A stretch of DNA of 64,000 nucleotides. Origin: Acanthosepion esculentum (Eukaryota > Mollusca > Cephalopoda > Sepiida > Sepiidae). Below the pieces are notes generated by a model. It did no database searches and had not been told where the DNA came from. It was given only the letters and a program-made list of their open reading frames with translations. Shown piece by piece: positions 10,371 through 21,554 of the stretch. Numbering within the stretch: position 1 is the first letter of the stretch; the number at the start of each line of letters is the position of its first letter. A program made the position numbers and the translations under genes. The stretch covers positions 96,262,575 to 96,326,574 of the forward strand of contig OZ038485.1 of NCBI GenBank assembly GCA_964036315.1. The letters are read 5' to 3'.

Positions 10371-12065
10371 TATATCCTAGTGGCATTATCACCTTGTTTA
10401 GAGTGAAATGATTAAAAAAAGAACCCTATCCACTTAGTGTTTCCAAGTATCTTGATTTGGCCCCCAAGCTGTTTTAGCTTCCACAAACTTAAAATAATCC
10501 CTCTCGACCCTCGATAATTCCCCGCTACTCCTGCTCATGAACAGAGATGCACAGTACATCAGCCCCTAGGGAATATGCCAAATGGTTACGGTCAGAGTTT
10601 GCTTAGCTTTTTTCTTTTCTTTGTCCTGGCTTTTTTAATGGCATGTTCACGGCCATTAGAATCGCTGTTAATTTCGTCTCTAACAAACAGCCAATCAGAG
10701 AGACACGGAAACCATAATATACTGTTTGGTTTCTATCAAACTAGTGTGTATTGCTCGTATTTCAATGTTTGTTCATATCGTTATCAAAACCTTGCGAATC
10801 ATTGCTTAACCAATTTGTGAGTATATATACATTAGGGTAGGTTGATTTTTCACATTTTTAGAAAATCAATATTGAACTTGGGGGTCAACGCTGAGATTTG
10901 ATGTGATAAGTAGAGGGATCGGTAATTAGAATTATAGCTTTTACCAATTTTTGAGCACTTAATTTTAAAAATCATCCGAAAAAAAAAGTACAGAAATACC
11001 TAATCTTCGCAGGTTTTTGCTTACAAACTGGCTTCAAAATTCTAATTTTTCAAGAATAAATACAAATAAAGTTGATATTTTTTGTATTAGATACATCAGA
11101 TGGAAAATATATATTCAAACCAGAATTGTTATTATCAATCACACTCAAAATACGCAGTTTTCTTTTACTGTATTCCATAAGTCAAAAGGTTGTAAATGAT
11201 TACAAAAAAAGGTTAATCAATGAATAAGATTCGTTAGTTCTTCTGTTTGATCATAATTAATAAAAAACAAAAAATAGATAAAAGTGTCTATAACACGATA
11301 ATCCTGCTGGGCACAAATTATAAGACAAAATGTTTTAAATTTGCATTGTTTATTGAAAATTACACTACAGCACTGTATAACATATTACATCATAATATAG
11401 CTAAATTGTTCAATAATAATTTCTCTCTTAAGTAAATGAAAGCCTTATTTGATGATGGCACAATGATTTAGTAATAATGTGCCTGTGCCATGCATCTTGT
11501 CCATATACAATTTGCAAGGCTCCAATAAATTATAAATTTTATAAGAGGGTGCTATAAGGATTTCACTGATCACCGGGATTAAATTCAAGCTCTTGGATTT
11601 TGAACCTAAACTTAGTCTTAAAAAAAAACTGTAACGATTTATGAAAAAATATTTTGTGTCTTTATTTATCATGTGAAATCCTAAATTTTTTCATTGAATG
11701 CAATACCACGGTTCCAAAATAGACCTGCCGTAATATACATATGAGTTTTGAGGAACATTGTTTAATAATTTGTATTAAGAAATTGTTGGGTTTTTTTTTT
11801 TTTGAAGGAGTCGTCGTAATATAGGAAGAGCGAGGAGGCATAACGGTTATCGTCACAGGAAACAGAATGGACGGACAGAGTTCGAATAACGACTGCGGCT
11901 ACTTCGCCTGAATTGTGTTTGCATAGAACTCATACTTTTGAGAAATATACTTTTCCATACGTTTTCTCCTTTTCCAATGTAAAGATTAGCTCCTCTTATT
12001 GATAATTCATTATGGCAGACAGGAAAGAAGAGTAGTAAAGCAGGCCATTCCCTCACTAACATTTA
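10371..12065. other. Long AT-rich spacer
   Basis: At about 10380-10420 a short piece matches the jockey-like LINE tail (GGCATTATCACCTTGTTTAG followed by AGTGAAATGATT). Otherwise no gene, tandem repeat or mobile element recognised in about 1.7 kb; this is the longest repeat-poor stretch of the window. Confidence 0.5.
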
Positions 12066-12395
12066 ATTCTTTTCTTTAAATCATTTCACTCGAAGCAAGG
12101 CGATAAATCCACTGAGATGCAAAGGGGGGTTACTGAGAGTGAAGAAAACGCTAAAAAATAAACAATAAAACGTACAGGGTCAAGTAGAAAGAAAATGACG
12201 ATTGAAGTTACATTTATATTTTTGTAGTTGATAAGAAAAGAAGAAACCGGAAGAGAGTTCCGTTGGCGGAAAGTACGTGAGAAGAAACATTTAGAATAAA
12301 ACTTGCTATTAGAGAAAGCAATTTCAACAGTAAAATTAGGAGACCTAGCTGCCAATCTAGTATTACGATTAAATTCATGAAGTCGGGGTATCAAA
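12066..12395 (-). pseudogene. Jockey-like LINE, C-terminus and 3' tail
   Basis: Minus strand reads PRLHEFNRNTRLAARSPNF, FRQRNSLPVSSFLINYKN, then a hydrophobic run and the 3' tail (inverse of TCATTTCACTCGAAGCAAGG). It aligns with the end of the LINE at 36.6-37.8 kb (PRYEFERATRLATRSHRF; WNSLPISFFPDNYKV). Only the last approximately 100 codons survive. Confidence 0.8.
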
Positions 12396-13345
12396 GAGGA
12401 AAGCTCATCTGATCAAGCCATATAAATGCGGTCGGTCTTTTTCGTATAGTTTTGATGTCGAAAACTTTTTACAGCATTTGATAATCAAAACAGAAATAGA
12501 AACAATAAAGCAGAAAAAAGAAAGAGAAACAAAGAAAGCAAGAAAAAAGAGAAAAAATGAAAAAGGAAAGAGAAAAAAGAAAGAAGAGGAGATAACTTTA
12601 AAATGAGAGGTTGTAACGAAAAAAAAAGAGAAAACGAAGATCAGAATAAATGAAAGCCAAAGGATCTCGATACTCTAAAGATGCGTTCTCATCCTTCAAT
12701 GTCGTCTGCCAAATGATATCAAAATATCAGTTGTTTCCCGCTCAAAACAGCTGCTTTTTCTTGACTCTGAGTCATTGCTAGGAAGTTCGAGTTTCATTTA
12801 TCACTAACATCGCTTCACACATGCTTCTAACAGTTCATTCTTTCTCTCTTTTTTTATTTCTCATTTCTTTCTTTTTCTTTCTTTTTATTGCCTCCTTTCT
12901 TTCATTCATTTCAACTATGTTTTCCGTTATCATTCAGTTCTTCGTTCATTCTTACTTCATTTTCATTTCGTTCTCTTTCTTTCTTTCCCCTTTTTTTCGT
13001 TCATTCTTTCATTAATTTCCGCTACCTTTTCCATTTCTTTTTCTTTAATTTTTACTTACTTTCTTTCTGGCGTTCATTTTTCACTGTTCCATTTCATTTT
13101 ATTTCCTTTCTACTTACTAAATTTATTTACTTATGTTTTCTTTCTTTCATTCATTCATTCTTTCTTTCTTTCATTCTTTCTTTCCTGCTTTCTTTCTTTC
13201 TTTCTTTCGTTCATTTTCACTTTACATTTCTTTTTCTTTTATTTATTTTCATTCTTTTCTTTCATGTCAACGATCTTTTCAATCATTTTCACTTGCTATC
13301 TTTCTTTATTCTTTTCCTTCTTTTTTTATTATTATTATGACGCCG
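12396..13345. repeat. Purine-rich then (TTTC)-rich tract
   Basis: GAAA-rich DNA at about 12480-12660 is followed by a diffuse TTTC/TTCATTC tract at about 12830-13345. Long open frames rich in Phe and Ser are composition artefacts. Confidence 0.9.
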
Positions 13346-14048
13346 ACTACGAGTTATCTCGTGTTTTGTATTTTCATCCACGGGCGCCGTTTATTTTCAG
13401 TGATACTTTTAGTGCGAAAACAATGCTAAGATTTCAGCTGACGTTCATAAACCAACTCATAATCTTTTTTCATTGCAGAACTTGGCTATTATAGTGTTGG
13501 TATTTGAAGTCAGATTTCGTAATTGACCTCTGGCAGGCAACATGTTAATTCCAGGCCTTGGTAACTTCATTCCTCTTGAGATTATTGGTCAAATTTTTCT
13601 TTTTGTTTGAGAACCTGAATGTTGCTATTGGCATTTAAAAAAAAATTTCTATTGGAAAGATACGGACAATTTCAAGATAGCTTGCAACCTTTTTCCTTCA
13701 ACGTGACTGATACAAAGACGTATATATTATAAATGTTATACATAAACGTATTGATAAAGTAGACCGATCTCATGTGTCATGGTTTTGAATTTATATCATT
13801 GCGAACTACCGGTCATCAGTCCTCACACATTCCCTCTCCCCCTCGCTATCACGTCTACACAGGGCCGGTGCAAGGGTTTCGTTCCTCCAACAAATCTATG
13901 ATTGATGGTTCCCCCCTCATCTCAATTTTCATAAGATAGTATTCATATAAAATACAAATTTTATTGTAACCTAATAATTAATCATATGCAATATAAGTGA
14001 GCAATTCAATTAGAAAAATTGAAAATAAATACAATTTATCTAAATACA
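13346..14048. other. Gene-free spacer
   Basis: No supported feature. Confidence 0.5.
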
Positions 14049-14242
14049 AATTAGAGACCTGTCATAAAAGATCATTCCATCTTAAATAATTAGAGACATG
14101 TCATAATAGATCATTCCATCTTAAATAATTAGAGACATGTCATAATAGATCATTCCATCTTAAATAATTAGAGACATGTCATAATAGATCATTCCATCTT
14201 AAATAATTAGAGACATGTCATAATAGATCATTCCATCGTAAA
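14049..14242. repeat. 39 bp tandem repeat, five copies
   Basis: Copies start at 14049, 14088, 14127, 14166 and 14205 with the unit beginning AATTAGAGACATGTCATAAT. The middle three units appear identical; the first differs at CCTG and AAAAG, the last at CATCG. Confidence 0.97.
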
Positions 14243-15115
14243 ATAAATCAACAATGTTTTGCGGCAATTTTTAACATCAACTTGAGATTTTTCTTGTTAA
14301 AAAGTTGAATAATCTTAACACATTCAATTTAATTTGTAACGTATATAAATGTAGGTAGAAAAAAAGCAAATGTTGGTAAGATAGCGAGTAAAATCAGTCG
14401 AGGGATTCGGGGGTAGTACGCACCGATCCTGCGTAAACATATTAGGTGTTCGCAAAGTAATTCCGTGTTCCATTATGAGTCAACTAACAAGGAGAGAGCC
14501 AAGTTACGAAACTGCGTCTAGAATTAATTTATCATCTCTTTTCTCCAAAATTGCGTCTTTTGTAGTGCGCTTCAGAGTTTAGCCCCATGAAGGATTTAAA
14601 AAAGTAATATATTCGCCATTGCTTACTATATGAATTCTTAAAGAGTGGTACGGTTACGGTAGCATTTAAAAACATTTATGCAGTGTAAACGGATGCTGTT
14701 TAGGCTCGTACGTATCATTTGTTTACATAGGTAAAAAATGGAGATTTTAACTTATCCGGCTTGCCTTGATCTGGAAGATCACTCACTCTGAATGAAGATT
14801 TGATTTGCTTTCTTTTTACGCTTTACCAACCCTTTCTAATGAATCGCCCGATTCACACTCCTCCCTGATTTTTGAACAGGAGTACAGGTTTCCTTATTTC
14901 CTTTTTAGGATTGATTTTACAGTTCCTTCTAAAATCTTTTAATTCTCTTTCACTTTCAGTAAACCCCTTGCATCTTAGTGATGTTGTTGCCTTGCATAGT
15001 GCGAATTGATTTAAAAAAAATTAAAGCGAAACCTATTTTGGATTGTAAAAATAATTCTTTTTTTTGTGAGTGAATATTGCATTAACAATTTTTGAGAATA
15101 ACAATGACCTTCTCA
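14243..15115. other. Spacer with LINE tail fragment
   Basis: At about 14890-15015 the plus strand carries a jockey-like LINE 3' tail (AATTCTCTTTCACTTTCAGT, CTTAGTGATGTTGTTGCC, TGCGAATTGATT). The rest is unassigned. Confidence 0.5.
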
Positions 15116-15119
15116 GATA

Positions 15120-15265
15120 CAATTCCTATTATTTAACCCATAGACAGGGAGGTAGAGATGGATTCATATATTTTTGCGCGTAAGTGGATGTAATGAACCG
15201 AACTTGAATTCAAAATCGGCTTTCTGATTTCCCGAACCGCTATCAATTACAACACCCGCACAGGA
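15120..15265 (-). mobile_element. tRNA-derived SINE, family B
   Basis: Inverted family B body and head (GATTTCCCGAACCGCTATC at about 15228, TTGCGCGTAAGTGGATGTAA at about 15174). Confidence 0.75.
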
Positions 15266-15310
15266 ATTTTACATAGTGAGTGCTGGTAATAAAAGTAGTG
15301 CTATCAGACT

Positions 15311-15316
<6 letters not shown>

Positions 15317-15378
<62 letters not shown>

Positions 15379-15580
15379 GAAGAAATATAGTCTTAAAGTG
15401 TGCTATATTTAGGGGATAAAGTGCTCAATATCAGAGATAGAGCGTGTGTAAATATAAAAGTGGACATAGAAGTCAGCACTTAGAGGCGACAGTCTGTTTC
15501 ATGCTAGTGCAATCGTCAGGCAACTAGTGCTGTTATTTTTCTCGGCTATTTATATATAAGGGTCAGTGGTGCATTATGGG
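15317..15580 (-). repeat. (TA)n tract plus P1 repeat with hammerhead-like core
   Basis: (TA)n at 15317-15375 abuts a P1 copy at 15376-15580. On the minus strand, positions 15531 down to 15475 read AGCACT, AGTT, GC, CTGACGA, TTGCACTAGCAT, GAAA with ACAgacTGT, C, then GC, CTCTA, AGTGCT. AGCACT and AGTGCT pair perfectly, as do GC and GC, enclosing the core in a type I hammerhead layout. The base pair next to the core in stem II is a T-T mismatch, so activity is uncertain. Confidence 0.65.
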
Positions 15581-15984
15581 TAGTCTATTTTAGCGGTTAC
15601 TTTTACCGGAAGTCGCTTATTTGTTTATTTATTTATGTCAAATTATTTTGCTTGTTTTTTTGTTTGTTTTTTTTAATTTTATTTTTATTTTTTATCTTAT
15701 ATATTTATTTATTTATTTTTTTATTTTGATCGGTGTTTTTTATCAACGTAGTGAAAATTTGTTTATATAGCTTATTGTTGGTAGTCTATTATGGCGGTCA
15801 TTTACCGGAAGTCGGATGTTTGCTTATTTATTTGGGTCAAATTGTTTTGCTTGTTTTTATTTATTTTCATTTTCCTTTTTTATCTTATATATTTGTTTAT
15901 TTGTCATTGATTAAATCTATTTGTTGAATTTTGGGGTGGGATGTTGTGGTTTGTTCTTACTATTATTTTGGTATATATATATAT
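15581..15984. repeat. Approximately 200 bp imperfect tandem duplication, T-rich
   Basis: GGTAGTCTATTTTAGCGGTT (15583) and GGTAGTCTATTATGGCGGTC (15779) each start a unit with TTACCGGAAGTCG, TGTCAAATTATTTTGCTTG or its variant, and TTTTTATCTTATATATTT. The second unit ends in a short (TA)n at about 15970. Confidence 0.8.
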
Positions 15985-16700
15985 AGTGCATTTGGGAAGC
16001 GTCGCCATCGCCTATGGAATGAGAGACGTATCAAATTAGACACCAATATACGGGTTTATACGCCAGCCGTTTGACCACACTTTTGTACCGCTCAGAATAG
16101 TGGACACCATATAGGCCCCATATCAATCAGCTTGATGTCTTCCATAAAAGTTGTCTCTGCGAGATCTGTGGCTATACTTTAGACGATAGAGTGTCCAATG
16201 CCGATCTTCGCGCAAAATGCAACATTGGTGGAATTGAGACTTTCCTGATGCAGTCACAACTTCGATGAGCAGGTCACGTTGCAAGGATGATGGACGACAG
16301 AATACCTAAGGTCCTCATGTATATAGCCAGCTTGACAGTGGACAAAGGACTGTTGGTCAGCCATGGCTCAGGTATAGAGACAAGCTAAAGAGTAACCTCT
16401 CAGCTGTCAATGTGTCTCATACTAACTTTGAGTGAGTTGCTCTAGATAGAATTAACTAGAGATATTTGTGCCAAAGTGGTATCAGAAATTTTAAAAATCA
16501 GTCGTATTGACCGGCTAGGAGACGAAAGCTAACGGCGAAAAGCGTCGGCAAATATACCTGTTGCTATGGCCCGAGATCTTCGCTGATGCACAATATGTGG
16601 TCTTATATGCAGGTTACTAGCGGGAATGAAGTGTCACATACTAAACAAACATAAAAACTCAGTGAGGTTGTCGGATCTTCATACACCGAAATCGACTGGA
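15985..16700 (+). pseudogene. RTE-type LINE, C-terminal region with zinc finger
   Basis: Read across frames, the plus strand gives LWNERRIKLDTNIRVY, then QLDVFHKSCLCEICGYTLDD, RVSNADLRAKCNIGGIETFL, MQSQLR, AGHVARMMDDRIPKVL, and finally CTICGLICRLLAGMKCHI. This is the standard region downstream of RT in many invertebrate RTE-type LINEs, ending in a C2H2-like finger. Stops and frameshifts are frequent. The RT domain itself is not present. The start SAFGK..HRLW is shared with the fragment at 17738-17850. Confidence 0.85.
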
Positions 16701-16744
16701 GTGTCCATCATAATAAAAAAAAGAATTATGTAGTTATTCCTCAC

Positions 16745-17035
16745 CGCTGGATGCTAAGTTTCATGCGCCCGGCAATCATCAAGCATATACTCTATTCATT
16801 TTGACTCTGTTGTGAGTTCGATCCTCAATGTGTGGCCCAGACTTCTGTCTTGTGCTAGGCTAAGGTGAATTTAATAAATAACGTATTTAACGGCTTTTAA
16901 AACGAGCATTTTTCGAAACGCATAGCGCCAAATTTTTGGGCCACTTCACCCTGGTGTGATAGTTAGTCATTTTTCATCGCTAAATCAATTACGTCTGAGT
17001 AGCGAGTTCGATCCTCACTGAGTGCCCTTATACTT
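16745..17035 (+). mobile_element. Two tRNA-like SINE heads, family C-type
   Basis: GAGTTCGATCCTCA occurs at about 16814 and again (GAGTTCGATCCTCACTG) at about 17004, each about 50-70 bp after an A-box-like GTGTGATAGTTAGT or GCTGGATGCTAAG. The same kind of head recurs at 52800-52905. No cloverleaf with full acceptor pairing, so SINEs rather than tRNA genes. Confidence 0.55.
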
Positions 17036-17055
17036 TCGGTTTGTTTTGTTTTGTT

Positions 17056-17210
17056 TTACGGCATATCAACCTCAATGGGTTACTTTTGAATTGGTTCCAC
17101 GTAAAGATATCACTAGCAAAACCTTGATACCTCATGTTCAAATGTCAACGGACATCTCTAGCGAAGTGAGTGCTGGCAATAAAAATAGTGCTCGATGTAA
17201 ACTATCAGAC

Positions 17211-17292
<82 letters not shown>

Positions 17293-17347
17293 ATATATAT
17301 ATACATATATGTATATATATATTTATATATATATACATATATATATC
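17056..17347. repeat. Family C fragment and compound (TA)n
   Basis: TTACGGCATATCAACCTCAA at 17056 marks the start of dispersed family C (see 20745). A (TA)n tract follows at about 17215-17347. Confidence 0.8.
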
Positions 17348-17442
17348 TCAAAGTGTAGGTGAACGAACAGTAGGATTACGGCGTTCAAAACATTATTTTA
17401 AAAATAGTGCTCAATACATAAAGTAGAGCCGTAAATGTTTAT
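17348..17442. other. Short spacer, repeat-related
   Basis: AAATAGTGCTCAATACAT resembles 1275-1300 and 28850-28870. Confidence 0.4.
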
Positions 17443-17668
17443 TTATCTTATGCAGTGTTACATTAGAACATGCACCTATCCCCTACAAAATTGTACATTT
17501 TTGTTTCAACGTTAAAAAAAGGGAAATCAGGTGGGGAATTACGGTGTAACACCGTAATTCCCCACTTGATGTGACGTTTAAAAAAGGTTTTCCCTTTTTT
17601 TGACGTTGAAACAAAAATGTACAATTTTGTACTGGATATGTGCATGTTCTAATGTAACACTGCATAAG

Positions 17669-17672
<4 letters not shown>
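17443..17672. repeat. TA-flanked palindrome, arms over 100 bp
   Basis: Left arm 17443-17547 and right arm 17549-17672 are near-perfect inverted copies with a single central base (GGTGT A ACACC). The right arm has about 20 extra bases around GACGTTTAAAAAAGG. (TA)n lies on the right (17671-17737) and on the left (17215-17347). In the right arm TTGACGTTGAAAC resembles the hammerhead-like boxes in other palindromes. Confidence 0.92.

Positions 17673-17737
<65 letters not shown>
17671..17737. repeat. (TA)n microsatellite
   Basis: Pure TA tract between the palindrome and a LINE fragment. Confidence 0.95.
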
Positions 17738-17740
<3 letters not shown>

Positions 17741-17860
17741 AGTGCATTTGGAAAGCTTCACCACCACCTATGGAATGACAGACATATCAAGTTGGACAAC
17801 AAAATACGGCTTTATAGGACCAGCCGTTTTGGCGAGACTGTTGCCGACAAGATTTTTAGA
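17738..17860 (+). pseudogene. RTE-type LINE fragment
   Basis: SAFGKLHHHLWNDRHIKLDN then KIRLYRTS: the same segment that begins the LINE piece at 15985 (SAFGK..HRLWNERRIKLD), here with better preservation. It breaks into family C sequence at about 17850. Confidence 0.8.
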
Positions 17861-18093
17861 ATTGATTCGTATGAATAGAATATGTATTTTAAGAGATCAG
17901 TTCGGAGATTAGGTTTTATTGATGTATTTTTGTCGAAAGTCTGTTTTCCTTTCTGTATTCCTTTCAGGTATTCAGTTTGTAGAGAAATTGATATTCTTAT
18001 TTGTTTTATATTTCTTGGAATAGGACCGCTACTTTAAGAAGTATTATGTCATGCACTTTTGCTTTCTCGAAGAGCTCATCCATGTTTATATTA
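17848..18093 (+). repeat. Family C fragment
   Basis: GCCGACAAGATTTTTAGAAT and TTCGTATGAATAGAATATGT match the 111 bp unit of the 55.4-56.0 kb array on the opposite strand. The remainder to 18093 is unassigned. Confidence 0.7.
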
Positions 18094-18406
18094 CAGTGGA
18101 ACCTTGGTTCACGAATTTAATTCGTTCCTGAAGGTCGTTCGTAACCCGAAATGTTCATAAACCGAAACTATTTTTCCAGTAGGAATCAATATAGAGAAAA
18201 AAAAAGTCACTGTACAATAAAATTATAAACGAAAAGCACGGAGTACACGAATGCATACAACACGGAGGTCGATTCAGTAATGATTCCGTTCGTGTTAACT
18301 CGGTTTGTCTATGTTGCTCGAGAACCGTGGCATTTTCATCTCGAACTTTCTGTTCGATAACCGATTTTTTCGACATGTGAGACGTTCGAGAGACGAGGTT
18401 CCACTG
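18094..18406. mobile_element. pogo/Tigger-like MITE, 313 bp
   Basis: Begins CAGTGGAACCTTGGTTCACG and ends with the inverse of CAGTGGAACCTCGTCTCTCG, flanked by TA on both sides (18092-18093 and 18407-18408). CAGTGGAACCTCGG-type ends are typical of pogo-group MITEs. The interior repeats TTCGTAACCCGAA and TTCATAAACCGAA motifs and has no ORF. Non-autonomous. Confidence 0.85.
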
Positions 18407-19233
18407 TATAGCGTTTTTGTCTTAGGAGAGTAAGGTCTGGACACTGTTAATGTTTAATAGTGTATGCCGTTTCACGTGCTTGGCATACTGGTTGATCTTC
18501 GTTGTTTATCGAGTACGAGTAGGTTATTCTTGTATGGCCAGTGCGTAAGCGGGACATTATTTCTTCTTCTTTTCGAGATTTTCTGAAAGCCAACTTCCTT
18601 TCTCCTAGTGTGGGTCGGATCGCGAAGAGTTTGTGTGGGTTATTGTTATGGTCCAGGTTAGGACCAAGGAAGAACAACACGAACGCAAGAGTAGAAATAA
18701 CGAAGATATATTACACGGAATAATAATACAATATGTGGAAGGTGTTAGTCTGACTGTCAGTCTGGTTTGGAGTGAGCTACTATCGGCTCGACTCGATTCG
18801 TCTCTCTCTCTCTTGAGAGGCGTAGTATACATAGTGTTAGGAAGAGTTCATTCTGTAGTTATAGGTATGGACCCATAACAGTTATCCTACCAGCACCGTT
18901 GTTGAGGGGCCAGAACATTTTTCATGGGTAATACTATTGAATTAGCAAGTCCTTCATTCTAGCTTATGGTTTGCAAGTATTTTAAACAGACAATTGTAGC
19001 ATAATAGCAGAAGCACTTCACCCGAGGTCAAAGATCGGTCTTGGCAAGCGCTCCCAAGAGGAGATTCCTTGCGAATTAAAAGGGAGCATCGAGAATCGGT
19101 AAGAGGTGACGCCAGTCCAATTTCTCGCGTATACATCAGGCCAAGAAATTGCTAATATAAGTGGATTAATGGTTCTAATTTACATTCGTAACGTGATTGC
19201 CTTTAGAGGGATAAGTGATCAGATGTGCAAGCA
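18407..19233. other. Spacer, possible solo LTR
   Basis: A segment bounded by TGTTAATG (18440) and ATAACA (18880) has LTR-like ends, but no matching target duplication, TATA box or primer site was seen. No coding signs to 19233. Confidence 0.3.
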
Positions 19234-19359
19234 TCTATAACATTTCTAGTTCAAGTTGGGAATAATCAAGTTCAAGTTGGTACTAAACAATTTCAAATTG
19301 AGACTAAACACTTTCAAGTTGAGACAAAACAATTTCAAGTTGGTACGACCTAGGTGTAA

Positions 19360-19500
19360 ATGTCCAAGAACAGCAATTCACGACACAGGGCTTTTATTGA
19401 AGAGTGCGTGGAGGAGAACCCGCGAATAACGTCGAAGGAGCTGGCAGCTTTGATACAACAGAAATTCAATATGATTCCGAATGTATCCGACAACATTTGA
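19360..19500 (+). pseudogene. Tc1-like transposase N-terminus, 46 codons
   Basis: ATG at 19360 opens MSKNSNSRHRAFIEECVEEN then PRITSKELAALIQQKF before TGA at 19498-19500. The ENPRITSKELA segment fits the first helix-turn-helix of Tc1-like transposases (.NPR.TS.EL...). The sequence after the stop (to about 19760) has stops in all frames; WSILKAGVESEGALKF at about 19620 may be a further decayed part. Too short for a general ORF cut-off, but position between inverted ends supports it. Confidence 0.6.
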
Positions 19501-19965
19501 ATGTATTAGTATTAATTTGAATTAATTAGTATCAATTATTCACACTCAGAAAAGTTTACAATGTGTCGGAGAATGCGAATAGCGATATCAACAAAAACAA
19601 ACGTCGACAGAAGCAGCATGGTCAATTCTTAAGGCGGGTGTAGAATCCGAGGGAGCTTTGAAGTTTCCTCGAGTTCTTCCAGGCGAAGGACGGCGAAATG
19701 CAACACAAACTAAATTTCACAGTGCCCAACTTGAGCAAGTGATTGCTAATAATATACAATTAATAACCCTGCCTAAATGTACTGCTCTTTTGACACATGT
19801 TCAGCTATTTATACAGCCAGCCTCGGATCTTGGGGATATGAATTTTTGACATGCACGAGTACATTAATATTCCATAATTCAAGAGTCAGTGACAATAAAT
19901 ATTTGCTAGCTCAGTTTCATTGTTATGCCTCATTTGTTTTGTTGAGAAATATATTTGCCAACTTG

Positions 19966-20345
19966 AAATTGTTGAGTATAAATCTGAAATTGTTTACTAC
20001 CAACTTGAAATGGTTTAGTATCAATTTGAAATTGTTTAGTACCAGCTTGAAATTGTTTAGTATCAATTTGAAGTTGCTTAGTACTAGCTTGAAATTGTTT
20101 AGTATCAATTTGAAATTGGTTAGTCTCCATTTGAAATTGTTTAGTATCAATTTGAAGTTGTTTAGTACTAGCTTGAAATTGTTTAGTATCAATTTGAAAT
20201 TGGTTAGTCTCCATTTGAAATTGTTTAGTATCAATTTGAAGTTGTTTAGTACTAGCTTGAAATTGTTGAGTATAAATTTGAAATTGTTTACTACAAACTT
20301 GAAATTGTTTAGTATCAATTTGAGTTTGATTATTCCCAACTTAAA
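19966..20345. repeat. About 20 bp tandem array inside the right inverted end
   Basis: Units of the type TTGAAATTGTTTAGTATCAA alternate between TATCAA, TACTAG, TCTCCA and TACCAG variants. Higher-order blocks of about 63 bp recur (TAGTCTCCATTTGAAATTG appears at about 20122 and 20206). Open frames through it on both strands are artefacts. Confidence 0.95.
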
Positions 20346-20361
20346 CTTGAAATGCTATAGA

Positions 20362-20744
20362 ACGCGTTTCCGTAAAGCATTACATGGCATCAAGATATAA
20401 TGGCTGTGAAATATGCGGGAAGGATGGTATTAAATTAATTATATACGAAATCGTCAGGATGAGCAAGGTTGCCATAATCTGATTACGTGGATGAATGTAA
20501 AGGAATCACTTTGTCACTCTTTTAATTTTCATCTCCTCCCTTTATAAGTGGGAATAAATATTGGTACGAAGTGTCTTATTTGAAAATTGCAGTTATAAGA
20601 ACTAGTATTTTGATGTTTATGGAGACGTGTTTGCGTGCAAACCCTGACAGATTTGATATAACTCTTAATCCTGGAAAATGGGACTAAAGAAAACAGGCCC
20701 TGTTCAGTTAGGTATTAGTACGATATATTTTGTACAAGAGGATG
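20362..20744. other. Gene-free spacer
   Basis: Nothing recognised. Confidence 0.5.
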
Positions 20745-20998
20745 ATTGGTTTAGTTTGTTTTACGGCATATCAACCTCAGTGGGCTATTTAATGGCGACA
20801 AGATTTTTTATTGCTGGTAATATTTTTTTTCAAAGTATTTCTGGTAATATTTCTTTTTTGTTCAAAAATGTATTGTTGGTATTAAAACCTATTTCTACAC
20901 GTTTGGATCCCAATTTGGTGGTTAGCTATTTGCCCATAGCTGAGACCCTAACATGTGATAACCCCCCCACCGCAACTACAAGAAGTTCAGGCTAAAGG
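20745..20998 (+). mobile_element. Dispersed family C copy
   Basis: Starts with GTTTGTTTTACGGCATATCA then ACCTCAGTGGG, contains iterated ATTGCTGGTAATATTTTTTT segments, and ends with CAATTTGGTGGTTAGCTATT then TGCCCATAGC. Other copies: 21555-21868, 22628-22902, 27685-27900, and inverted at 55115-55440. No ORF; class not recognised. Confidence 0.8.
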
Positions 20999-21353
20999 GA
21001 CAATCGGTTAAACGGGATAGCCACCTGCTAAGACCATTAGGGACAAGATATAGGTGAAAATAGCATTTATAGAATTTATTTTGAAAGATTTTCATATATG
21101 AATTCACTATGACAACTAATTTAGGCTTTAAGTCTGAAGACAAATTGTCTTAAAGTCCTGACTTGAAGGTTTGAATATTGAACCAGATAATCGGCAAGAC
21201 TTGTTGAGGTGGACATATTGATTAAACTGTATCCTAAGCGTGATTATCAGAGGACGTATTGTAATTAGTCCTGTTCGTTAATACAGAGGAATTCGATAGT
21301 CATTAAGTAAAATACTTACTGTGATTTACCAACTACTGTTATAATGTAGTTAG
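20999..21353. other. Gene-free spacer
   Basis: No motif recognised; it may belong to the LTR-like segment that follows. Confidence 0.4.
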
Positions 21354-21505
21354 TGTTATGAATAATCAAGAGTGGTCTCCCCTTCTTTGGGAGAGCTATT
21401 TCTGTTTACTGGGACTATAAAAGGACACTATAAGTGAACCTTGTATTGTCAGTTGAATAAAGCTTTCTTAAAGCCTACACCGGAGTACTTTTGTCATTAA
21501 AGTTA
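21354..21505 (+). promoter_or_regulatory. LTR-like promoter and poly(A) signal block
   Basis: TGTTATG (21354) is followed by CTATAAAAGG at 21415-21424 and AATAAAG at 21456-21462, the order and spacing expected for the U3-R part of a retrotransposon LTR. No second LTR, target duplication or coding region is visible, so this would be a solo LTR at most. Confidence 0.35.
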
Positions 21506-21554
21506 GCACTTAATTGTTTTCTGCATCGGAGAGGCATTAGGACAAGGAAGCTTA

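Larger units (their letters stand above)
19234..20361 (+). mobile_element. Tc1-like element with iterated inverted ends
   Basis: The left end (TCTATAACATTTC, then AAGTTGGGAATAATCAA) and the inverse of the right end (TCTATAGCATTTC, then AAGTTGGGAATAATCAA) are matched inverted repeats about 1.13 kb apart. Inside each end sits an array of about 20 bp units (AACAATTTCAAGTTGGTACT type): about four units on the left, about 19 on the right in opposite orientation. Between them is a transposase N-terminal relic. The outer TCTATA is symmetrical, consistent with a TA target site. Confidence 0.75.

Noticed and set aside
18440..18880. Solo LTR (TGTTAATG ... ATAACA)
   Set aside because: No target duplication, TATA box or poly(A) signal in order; end match could be chance.
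19777..20400. 207-residue Leu-rich ORF (NLKLFSINLKLFST repeats)
   Set aside because: Produced by the 20 bp array in the transposon end; frame open on both strands.
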